Below, piece by piece: positions 7,631-15,500 of a stretch of DNA of 49,694 nt; positions within the stretch are counted from its first letter, which is position 1; every line of letters begins with the position of its first letter. The notes beneath the pieces were generated by a model. It ran no database searches. It saw only the letters and a list, made by a program, of their open reading frames with translations, and was not told the origin of the DNA. The position numbers and the translations under genes are program-made. The stretch comes from Syntrophobacteraceae bacterium. Its GTDB lineage: Bacteria > Desulfobacterota > Syntrophobacteria > Syntrophobacterales > Syntrophobacteraceae. The stretch is from assembly GCA_031292195.1 (NCBI GenBank), contig JARLHP010000241.1, forward strand, positions 1-49,694, given 5' to 3'.

Positions 7631-8152
7631 TTATCCGGCCAAGCACACGCTCACAGCCTTCAACGCCGCCTCGTAATCGGGCTCCTCGGCGATTTCTTTT
7701 ACCAGCTCGAAATACCGGATTTCCCCCCCGGGATCGACCACGATTACCGCCCTGGCCAGCAGGCGCAGTTCTTTGATCAAAAGGCCGTAGGCCAACCCGA
7801 AAGCCGCCTCCCGATGATCGGAAAGCGTGGTTACGTGAGAAACCCCCGCGGCGCCGCACCACCTCTTTTGGGCAAAAGGCAGATCCATACTGACCGTCAG
7901 CACCGCGACGCGTTCGCTCAAACCGCCAGCCTCCTGATTGAATCTGCGGGTCTCCAAATCGCATACCGGCGTGTCCAGGGAGGGCACGGAAAGAATAACG
8001 ACCGCCTTGCCGGTATAGGCAGACAGACTTACCGGCGCCAGGCCATTATCCAGGAGTTTGAAATCAGGGGCCTTGTCCCCCACTTTCACCTCATTTCCAA
8101 TCAGTGTCAGAGGATTACCCCGCATGGTTACCGCATTCGCTCGCTCAGCCAT
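7631..8152 (-). CDS. tpx: Thiol peroxidase Tpx
   Basis: An atypical 2-Cys peroxiredoxin of 173 residues that reduces hydrogen peroxide and organic hydroperoxides using thioredoxin. The family start is clear: V-T-M-R-G-N-P-L-T-L-I-G, then V-G-D-K-A-P-D-F. The peroxidatic cysteine lies in S-L-D-T-P-V-C-D-L-E-T-R-R-F-N and the resolving cysteine in F-A-Q-K-R-W-C-G-A, about 35 residues later, as in Tpx. Length is normal. GGAGG stands a few bases before the ATG. It is divergent from the mla-type operon and stands alone, so oxidative-stress control is plausible but no operator was identified. Confidence 0.95.
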   Translation of the reverse strand: MAERANAVTMRGNPLTLIGNEVKVGDKAPDFKLLDNGLAPVSLSAYTGKAVVILSVPSLDTPVCDLETRRFNQEAGGLSERVAVLTVSMDLPFAQKRWCGAAGVSHVTTLSDHREAAFGLAYGLLIKELRLLARAVIVVDPGGEIRYFELVKEIAEEPDYEAALKAVSVCLAG

Positions 8153-8571
8153 AAGCCTCCTTTTCCTCAGTTTCTCGGTTGAAATATTTATTGCATGTCA
8201 AAGGGGTTGAACTTTCCTAAAATAGTTCCCGTCCTCCCCGGTTGCAACGGTCGAGGCCGGAATATATCCACAGGGAGATAGGGTGTTGCATACACCGCCC
8301 CCCGGCCATTCCCCCGGACCGGCCCGATTTTTTTAGATTTTTGTACACCCATTCCCCCACTTGCCTATTCACCTCTTGATCTGTTTTTTTCTTGCGGTAC
8401 CATGTGAAATGGATATAGAAATACGGCTATTGGACGTAGTACGGGGGTATTGCGTCCTTTGCCACCGGGAAAGAGAAAACGATTTAATGGAGTTTTCCGC
8501 CTGATTTTCACCCGGTGGCCCTGGTGATGGTTTTAACGCGGTGAGGATCGCCGGAAAAACGGCGGGAAGAT
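8153..8571. other. Divergent promoter region, tpx / mla-type operon
   Basis: This 419-base gap must hold promoters for both directions. TTGATC near 8378 followed 16 bases later by TACCAT is a poor promoter match on the plus strand. A 31-codon frame at 8409-8504, M-D-I-E-I-R-L-L with C-V-L-C-H-R-E, has no ribosome binding site worth noting. Nothing else is recognised. Confidence 0.4.
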
Positions 8572-9693
8572 ATGGATGTAAGTTTCGACCGAACAGCAGA
8601 CGATACGCTCATAATCCGTATTGAGGGCAACTGGAATATCGCCAAGGGGCTGGCTTCCACGGAAGAATTCGAAAAACGGCTGGGGACAAAACCGCTTCCA
8701 GCGCGAATCGCATTCGACGCGAGCGAACTCGGCCACTGGGACAGCAGTCTTTTGGCTTTTCTGTCAAAAGTTACGGCTTACTGCGGGTCCAAATCCATCG
8801 AGGTGGTGAGACAGGGGCTTCCTCAAGGGGTGACCAGACTCCTGGAACTCGCTTCCGCCGTTCCGGAGAAAAAAGACGCCCGAAAAGAACGCCACAGACC
8901 TCCCTTTTTGTCCAGGGTGGGCGAAGCCGTGCTGGGCCTGGGCAAATCGATCGATGAGATTCTGGCCTTTACCGGCGAAGTCGGCATTTCATTTTGCAAA
9001 TTTATACGGGGCAAAGCCCGGTTCAGAGGGTCGGACCTGGCTTTACTGATACAGGAATGCGGTGCGCAGGCCCTGCCGATCGTATCGCTTATCAGCCTCC
9101 TGGTGGGCCTCATTCTGGCCTTCGTCGGGGCGGTACAGTTGAAGCTGTTCGGAGCGCAGATCTACGTGGCCGATCTGGTGGGAATTGCTATGGCCCGGGA
9201 GATGGGCGCCATGATGACCGCCATAGTCATGGCGGGACGCACCGGTGCGGCCTTTGCGGCTCAACTCGGGACCATGGAGGTAAACGAGGAAATCGACGCG
9301 CTAAAGACTCTGGGCATCTCACCCATGGACTTTCTGGTAATGCCCAGGATGCTGGCGCTCATCCTGATGCTTCCGCTCCTGTGCCTCTATTCGAACTTGA
9401 TGGGGATTTTGGGAGGAGGCATAGTGGGCATCGGTATGCTCGGTATTTCTCCCATAAACTATTTCCATGAGACAAAGGCCGCCCTCACTCTCATGCAGTT
9501 TGTCCCCGGCCTGATCAAGGCCGTGGTCTTCGGCGTGATAGTCGCCCTTTCCGGCTGCCTTCGCGGAATGCAGTGCAAAAGAAGCGCATCGGCCGTGGGC
9601 GAGGCGGCCACCTCCGCGGTGGTAACCGCCATCGTGGCCATCATCGTCTCGGACGCCCTACTCACCGTGGTCTTCGACCGGATAGGCATTTAA
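8572..9693 (+). CDS. mlaE: STAS-MlaE fusion, lipid ABC transporter permease
   Basis: Permease of an Mla-type ABC transporter that moves phospholipids between the inner and outer membranes. Residues 1 to about 95 form a STAS domain (I-R-I-E-G-N-W-N-I, then A-F-D-A-S-E-L-G-H-W-D-S-S), the role played by the separate MlaB protein in E. coli. Residues from about 120 to 373 are the MlaE permease, with five or so membrane segments and the conserved G-A-M-M-T-A-I-V-M-A-G-R-T-G-A-A-F-A-A and E-I-D-A-L-K-T-L-G-I. It is the first gene of an operon with the ATPase starting 7 bases after its stop, then the MCE protein and a lipoprotein. No MlaC or MlaA gene is in the window. Confidence 0.92.
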   Translation: MDVSFDRTADDTLIIRIEGNWNIAKGLASTEEFEKRLGTKPLPARIAFDASELGHWDSSLLAFLSKVTAYCGSKSIEVVRQGLPQGVTRLLELASAVPEKKDARKERHRPPFLSRVGEAVLGLGKSIDEILAFTGEVGISFCKFIRGKARFRGSDLALLIQECGAQALPIVSLISLLVGLILAFVGAVQLKLFGAQIYVADLVGIAMAREMGAMMTAIVMAGRTGAAFAAQLGTMEVNEEIDALKTLGISPMDFLVMPRMLALILMLPLLCLYSNLMGILGGGIVGIGMLGISPINYFHETKAALTLMQFVPGLIKAVVFGVIVALSGCLRGMQCKRSASAVGEAATSAVVTAIVAIIVSDALLTVVFDRIGI

Positions 9694-9700
9694 GGCTCCT

Positions 9701-10465
9701 ATGGATAGTTTTCACGAACAGGAGACCTGCATCGAGGTGCGGGACCTCACCATGGCTTACGGAAGCTTCGTGATTCAGCACGATCTGAACTTCACCGTCA
9801 ACCGTGGAGATATTTTCATCATCATGGGAGGAAGCGGGTGCGGCAAGAGCACCCTGCTAAGGAACATGGTCGGTTTGCAGGCGCCCGCCAGGGGAAAGGT
9901 CCTCTATAGCGGCGAGAGCTTCTGGGATGCGGGACCCGAGGATAAAAAACAGATCATGAGGCGTTTCGGGATCCTCTACCAGAGCGGAGCGCTTTGGAGT
10001 TCCATGACCCTTGCCGAGAATGTGGCCCTTCCCCTTAGCGAATACACCAGCCTCAGCCATGCCGAAATAAAGGAACTGGTATCCCTAAAACTGTCGCTGG
10101 TCGGCCTGGCGGGGTTCGAAGAATTTTACCCCTCGGAAATAAGCGGCGGGATGTGCAAGCGGGCCGGGATCGCCCGCGCCATGGCGCTCGATCCGGACAT
10201 GCTGTTTTTCGACGAGCCTTCCGCCGGACTCGATCCCATAAGCGCACGGCGCCTCGATGAACTGATACTCGAACTGCGGGACAGCCTGGGGACGACCGTG
10301 ATTGTGGTGACCCATGAGTTGGCGAGCATTTTCGCCATTGGAAACAACTCCGTTTTTCTGGACGCCGAAACCAGGACCATGGCGGCCAGCGGAAACCCCA
10401 GGAAGTTGCTCGAAGAAAGCCGCGACCCGAAAATCAGGAAATTTCTGACCCGGGGCGAATCTTGA
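9701..10465 (+). CDS. mlaF: Mla-type lipid ABC transporter ATPase
   Basis: The 254-residue nucleotide-binding subunit that powers the MlaE permease. Walker A is G-G-S-G-C-G-K-S-T near 45-53, the signature is S-G-G-M-C-K-R-A-G-I-A-R-A, and Walker B is M-L-F-F-D-E-P-S-A-G-L-D-P with the catalytic Glu, followed by a switch histidine in V-V-T-H-E. The K-R-A-G-I-A-R-A-M-A-L-D-P signature is typical of MlaF. It starts 7 bases after the permease and has AAGG upstream, so the two are surely co-translated. An inverted repeat follows it, before the MCE gene. Confidence 0.95.
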   Translation: MDSFHEQETCIEVRDLTMAYGSFVIQHDLNFTVNRGDIFIIMGGSGCGKSTLLRNMVGLQAPARGKVLYSGESFWDAGPEDKKQIMRRFGILYQSGALWSSMTLAENVALPLSEYTSLSHAEIKELVSLKLSLVGLAGFEEFYPSEISGGMCKRAGIARAMALDPDMLFFDEPSAGLDPISARRLDELILELRDSLGTTVIVVTHELASIFAIGNNSVFLDAETRTMAASGNPRKLLEESRDPKIRKFLTRGES

Positions 10466-10497
10466 AAGGGGCGGCGCTGTCGGCAAATCAAGTTCTT

Positions 10498-10535
10498 ATA
10501 GGTCCAATAAGACCCATAAGACCTATTGGACCTAT
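10498..10535. repeat. 12-bp inverted repeat inside the mla-type operon
   Basis: ATAGGTCCAATA at 10498-10509 is the exact reverse complement of TATTGGACCTAT at 10524-10535, with AGACCCATAAGACC between. The whole reads as alternating GGTCC/GACC/GGACC steps. It lies between mlaF and mlaD and has no T-run, so it may tune mRNA stability or be an inserted repeat unit rather than a terminator. Confidence 0.7.
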
Positions 10536-10565
10536 ACTGAAAGTTACTTACAGAGGCGCCAAGAA

Positions 10566-11570
10566 ATGAGTAAGCAGGCCAATACCAAGCTGATCGGCGG
10601 GTTTGTGGTCGGGGCGGTAGCGCTGATAGTGGCGGGGTTGCTGGTATTCGGCTCCGGAAAGCTGTTCAGCAAGCACAAGACGTTCGTCCTTTTCTTTTCG
10701 GACTCGGTGAGCGGCTTAAACGTAGGCGCCCCGGTTGATTTCAGGGGCGTAAAGATTGGCACGGTCACCGAAATAAAGGTTGTTTTGGACAAAAAAGACC
10801 TTTCGCTCAAGATCCCTGTTTTTGTTGAAATCGACCCGGGAAAGGTTTCTTTTGGAAGCGGAGAGGAACTGGACATACTCCTTAAAGCCCAGGAGGGCGG
10901 GACCACCTACTATCAACTGCTTATCAAACGGGGGCTGCGGGCACAGCTCACCATGTTGAGCCTTATAACCGGCCAGCTTGGCATCCACCTGGATTTTTTT
11001 CCAGATACACCCGCCAGGTTCGTCCACTCCGAAAGCGGCTACGAGGAACTTCCCACTATCGAATCTCCCTTCTCCGCCATAGCCAAAACCGTGCAGAAAA
11101 TCCCGATGTCCCAGATTGCCGACAAACTTTTGGAGACGCTAAACGCCACGGAAAAAGTTCTGGCTTCGCCCCACCTGCAGAGCGCTCTCGTTTCGCTCGA
11201 TAAGACGGCAAAAGCGGCGAACGAGTTGCTGGTTAATTTGAACCACCAGGTGAAACCTTTGGTAAAAGGGGCACAGGGGAACCTCGACCAGTCTAAGAAA
11301 ATGTTCTCCAATGCCGCCCAGCTGGCAGCCAAACTCAATGCCGCCCTTCCACAGGTGGTGGTGCAGTTGAATGAAACCCTGAAGGCCGCAGGGGTGACCA
11401 TCAGAGGCGCCAATGAGGCCATAGACGGATTTTCTTCGGATAACTCGCCCGTACGCGTGCAGCTTTTGGCCACCTTGAACGAATTGACCTCCGCCGCTCG
11501 CTCCTTTCGGATTTTGGCCGATTACCTCGACAGCCACCCGGAAGCCCTGGTGCGGGGGAAAGCGAAGTAA
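10566..11570 (+). CDS. mlaD: MCE-domain lipid-binding protein, MlaD-like
   Basis: A membrane-anchored MCE protein of 334 residues that forms the periplasmic ring or tunnel of the transporter. One N-terminal membrane segment (residues about 9-30, G-F-V-V-G-A-V-A-L-I-V-A-G-L-L-V) is followed by an MCE domain with V-D-F-R-G-V-K-I-G-T-V-T, then a long helical tail with repeated amphipathic segments (A-T-L-N-E-L-T-S-A-A-R-S). The tail makes it longer than E. coli MlaD (about 180) and closer to PqiB-like and mycobacterial MCE proteins. It sits 100 bases after the ATPase and 21 bases before the lipoprotein start. Confidence 0.9.
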   Translation: MSKQANTKLIGGFVVGAVALIVAGLLVFGSGKLFSKHKTFVLFFSDSVSGLNVGAPVDFRGVKIGTVTEIKVVLDKKDLSLKIPVFVEIDPGKVSFGSGEELDILLKAQEGGTTYYQLLIKRGLRAQLTMLSLITGQLGIHLDFFPDTPARFVHSESGYEELPTIESPFSAIAKTVQKIPMSQIADKLLETLNATEKVLASPHLQSALVSLDKTAKAANELLVNLNHQVKPLVKGAQGNLDQSKKMFSNAAQLAAKLNAALPQVVVQLNETLKAAGVTIRGANEAIDGFSSDNSPVRVQLLATLNELTSAARSFRILADYLDSHPEALVRGKAK

Positions 11571-11591
11571 TTGTTATACAGGAAGGAAAAA

Positions 11592-12215
11592 ATGGGTAAG
11601 GTTCGGGTTTTGAGATTTGCTGTTGCCGTTATCGCTCTGACCGCGCTGGGCGGATGCGCCCGGTCGGCGCCCATCACTTATTATATTTTGCGCTCCCTGC
11701 CGGGCCCCGCGCCGGCGGCAAAGACCAGCACTCCCGGACTGTGCACGGTCGTGGCGGTTGGCCCGGTCACTATTCCCGCTTACCTGGACCGTCCGCAGAT
11801 GGTTACCCGCACCTCACCCGAGACTCTGCAGTTTGCCGAGTTCGACAGGTGGGCCGAGCCGCTGGACAAAAACCTCAGCCGGATCCTGGCCGATGACCTC
11901 TCGGCCCTTACTAGCGGCTCGCACGTGTGCGTCTTCCCCTGGCCCAGGTCCGTGGCCGTTCAATACCAGATCACGCTAAACGTCGTGCAGATGGAAAAGA
12001 TTCCCGGCGACAAGGTCATCCTGGATGCCAGCTGGAGGGTTTTTGAAAATAATGGAAAGAAGCTGCTGGTGATGAAACGCTCCAGCCTGACCGAGCCGGT
12101 CGAAGCCAACGCCGGATTCAGCGCCATCGCCTCCGCCCAGAGCCGCGCGGTCGAAGCACTGAGCCGCGAGATTGCGGCGGTGCTCGCCTCTTTGCCCGTT
12201 ACGGCAGGCAAATGA
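11592..12215 (+). CDS. PqiC-like ABC transport auxiliary lipoprotein
   Basis: A 207-residue outer-membrane lipoprotein of the ABC-type transport auxiliary (DUF330, PqiC-like) family. The signal peptide ends in a lipobox A-L-G-G-C-A with the lipidated Cys. The mature part begins with a Y-Y-I-L strand typical of the family and carries V-G-P-V-T-I-P-A-Y-L-D-R-P-Q-M-V-T-R and F-D-R-W-A-E-P-L-D-K-N, both family hallmarks. ATG 11592 is preferred over the TTG at 11571 because AGGAAGG lies just upstream and the signal peptide begins here. It closes the operon and probably docks the MCE protein at the outer membrane. Confidence 0.88.
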   Translation: MGKVRVLRFAVAVIALTALGGCARSAPITYYILRSLPGPAPAAKTSTPGLCTVVAVGPVTIPAYLDRPQMVTRTSPETLQFAEFDRWAEPLDKNLSRILADDLSALTSGSHVCVFPWPRSVAVQYQITLNVVQMEKIPGDKVILDASWRVFENNGKKLLVMKRSSLTEPVEANAGFSAIASAQSRAVEALSREIAAVLASLPVTAGK

Positions 12216-12560
12216 AGGATTCTCTCCCGCCAGTTCAATTCCGAGGTGTTCAACAGAACCTTCATTGACTCTAAACAAGTTCAGTGGAAAGCCTTTTGGA
12301 AACGGCTCCACCAGGATCATATTCCAGCCTTATTCAGAACATTTGCGTATAATACTTCGCGTATGCGGGTTCTACCCGCATATGAATTAGTGACGTGATA
12401 ATCGGACTAAACAATGCTTTTGTGCCCCCGAGGCTGCCGCTCAATTTTTCGATCTGAGCATCAAAGGCATTCTTTATAAACGGCAAAAGAACCGGACAGT
12501 CATTTCACTCAGGTTGGGTTTACCATCGCTTGATTAGAGCGCGAGTTTGGGAGCAGAGAC
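12216..12560. other. Intergenic gap before the defence-like island
   Basis: This 345-base gap separates the lipid transport operon from the first island gene. It contains a strong hairpin at 12360-12384. I saw no clear promoter, though TTTATAAAC near 12473 could serve as part of a -10 region. The gap is more AT-rich than the operon before it. Short frames here are not credible. Confidence 0.4.
12360..12384. repeat. Hairpin, TATGCGGGT-TCT-ACCCGCATA
   Basis: TATGCGGGT at 12362-12370 and ACCCGCATA at 12374-12382 are exact reverse complements with a three-base loop. In RNA the stem extends by a G-U and a C-G pair. No T-run follows, so it could be an operator, a processing site or a weak end of the mla-type transcript. 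It is about 180 bases before the island. Confidence 0.6.
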
Positions 12561-15500
12561 ATGAATGTTTTTGAGCTCCGGGATCATCTGGTTAACGACT
12601 ACTCCAGCTATACACGTAGTTTCATCAAAATCGCGGACCCTCGTATTTCCCACAAGGTCGATACCGATCTGACGGCAGGGGCGTTCTGGCCGGAACCGCT
12701 GCTCCAGCTCAATCCGTCCTTTCTTGCAGGAGGGACAATCAATCAACTTGTGGAGCAAGGAATGCTTCATCGAGAGTGCGCCAAGATTTTCCAGATTGAC
12801 AAGTCCGACGCCGATCACACCGGCAAACCCTTACTGCTTCATGCCCATCAGCGCGACGCAATCCTCAAGAGCAGGGAACGAAGATCGTACGTATTGACGA
12901 GCGGTACTGGGTCAGGGAAGAGCCTCACATATATCATCCCAATTGTAGACCATGTTTTGCGAAATGGTTCGGGCCGGGGCATACAGGCCATTGTCGTTTA
13001 TCCAATGAACGCTCTGGCAAACAGCCAAAAAGAAGAACTCGCCAAATTTCTGGAGAAGGGCTATCCGGAAGGAAAGCCACCCGTTAGTTTTGCACGTTAT
13101 ACAGGGCAGGAAAAAGGCGCCGAGCGTGAGGCGATCAGGAGCAACCCGCCGGATATCCTGCTGACCAACTATATGATGCTTGAGTTAATGCTTACACGCA
13201 GCGAGGACCGCGAACTTGTCCGGGCCGCTCAGGGGTTGCGCTTCCTTGTTTTTGACGAACTCCATACCTACCGAGGGCGTCAAGGAGCCGATATCGCGTT
13301 GCTGATTCGGCGCTGCCGTCTCGCCCTCGGCGGCCACGAAATTACCTGTATCGGTACTTCAGCCACGATGGTCAGTGGAGGTTCCGTCGAGGAGCAGAAA
13401 GACGAAGTTGCAAAGGTGGCCGAGACGCTTTTTGGTGTTTCGTTCGTTGCTTCCCAAGTAATTGGGGAGACGTTGGAACGTGCGACACCGGAAAAGGATT
13501 TCGGGGTGCAAGAAGTAATACAGACGCTTCGCGAGTCGGTTGAAGCTGACGAGGTTCCACCCGATAACTACGATGACTTCCGCCTTCACCCGCTGGCTTC
13601 CTGGATTGAATCCACCTTTGGCGTGCGAGCCGAAGAAGGCTCCGACCGGCTCGTAAGGCAGGCCCCACGTCGCTTGCAGGGTACGGGAAGCGCTGCGGAA
13701 GCGCTCGCTCACCTCACTTCGACAGATCCAAATCGATGTGCGGCGGTGCTGCGGCGTTTCCTGCTCAAAGGATGCGAACTGCGGCGAAGCGAATCCAGCC
13801 GCTTTCCAATTTTCGCTTTCAGACTCCACCAATTCTTCACGCGGGGCGACACGGTTTGGGCAACCATTGAACCCGAGGACGTGCGTCACCTGGACATGTC
13901 CAAGAAGGGCGCGAAACCCGAAGAGCCGCACAAGCCACTCTTTCCATTGGTATTCTGCCGCCAGTGCGGTGCAGCTTATTACCGAGTAAAGGTGGTTTCC
14001 GATGAACACGGAAAATTCCTTCTTCCACGGGAAGACCGCCGTGAAGAAGACGATGACGTCAACGACAACGCCTACCTCTACATTTCCGAATCTGCACCGT
14101 GGCCGCGAACAGAGGGGCCGGAGTTATTGGAGCGACTTCCTTTCTTCATGAAAGATACCAGCCCGAAAGGCGAGGAGCGCATTCGTCCCGATAGCCGAAA
14201 TGATCGTCCAGAGCCAATCTTTGTTGACGCGACCGGCCGACTCGTATCCGAGGGGCAAGGCATTCCCTCCGCGCTGATCCGCAAGAATTTCCTGTTTTGC
14301 CTCAATTCCTCATGCGGGGTCGCCTATACAAAAAGCCAACGCTCCGAACGCCCCAAACTGGCGACTCTCGGTGTCGATAACAGGAGTACTGCGACCACGA
14401 TCATGGCAGTGCGATCTCTTATCGAATTGCAGGGAGACCGTGATCTTCAGCGCGAGGCTCGCAAGCTTCTGAGTTTCACGGACAACCGGCAGGATGCCTC
14501 TTTGCAGGCAGGCCATTTCAACGATTTTTCGCAGGTGGCTCTTTTACGGTCCGCGCTTCACAAAGCGGCCCAGGACAAAGGTGAGGGTGGACTGAGCCAT
14601 GGCGAACTCTCACGCAGTGTCTTCGATGCCATGCAGCTTGGGTTCGAAGAGTACGCAGCGGACGCTGATGTTCGCGGCCCGGCTAGAAACGCCACCAAAG
14701 ATGCATTTCGCCGCGTCCTCGATTATCATCTTTACCGCGATTTGCAGCGTGGCTGGCGAGTGACAGCGCCAAATCTTGAAGACTGTGGGCTGCTTGCCTT
14801 CGACTATGAAGGGCTAAGCGGTGAAGATGGGCTGCTGGGTGAGGCTGAGCTTTGGGAATCCGGCTTTTCCATTCGTTCTGGTCGAGATACCGAAGAATTC
14901 ATCGAGGCGCCCGAAGCGCTACGGATTTGCCCTCCGGAATTGCGCGAGGAATTGCTCCGCACCTTACTGGACGTTTTGCGTCGGTCTCTGGCAGTTAAAA
15001 TTGATGTCTTGGACCCACAAAAGCAACTCGACCTCGTCGAGCAGACTAAGCCGCGTCTGCTTGAGGACACGGTGTGGTATCTCGAAGATGTGCGTGAGCT
15101 TGTAAAGTCCGTAATCGCCTATCCCCGCCCCAGGAGACCAGAGGATCGCACCGGGTTTTTCATTTCATCCTATGGCGGTTACGGGCGCTATTTGAAGCGC
15201 TCGCTGACTCCTTACGTATCGCCAGGGCAGAACCTTGGACGCGATCAGGTTGATCGAGTTATCCGCTTTCTCCTCCTCTCATTGAGGCGTTACGGCATTG
15301 TCGAGCAGGTGCGCCCCGGAGATGTGGCCGGTTACCAGATCAATCCTGATGCACTGCGCTGGATGCCGGGAGACGGTGAGGTTCGCCCATTGGACCGGAC
15401 CCGTCTTCTAGCGGCGGGAGAGATTTTACCGGAGGTCAACCGCTACTTTGTTGAGTGTTACCGCAGATTCGTTGATCTCAAATGTGTGCTCGAAGCGCGT

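Noticed and set aside
8409-8504. 31-codon frame with C-V-L-C-H-R-E motif upstream of mlaE
   Set aside because: Too short, no ribosome binding site, no family; the Cys pair alone is not evidence.
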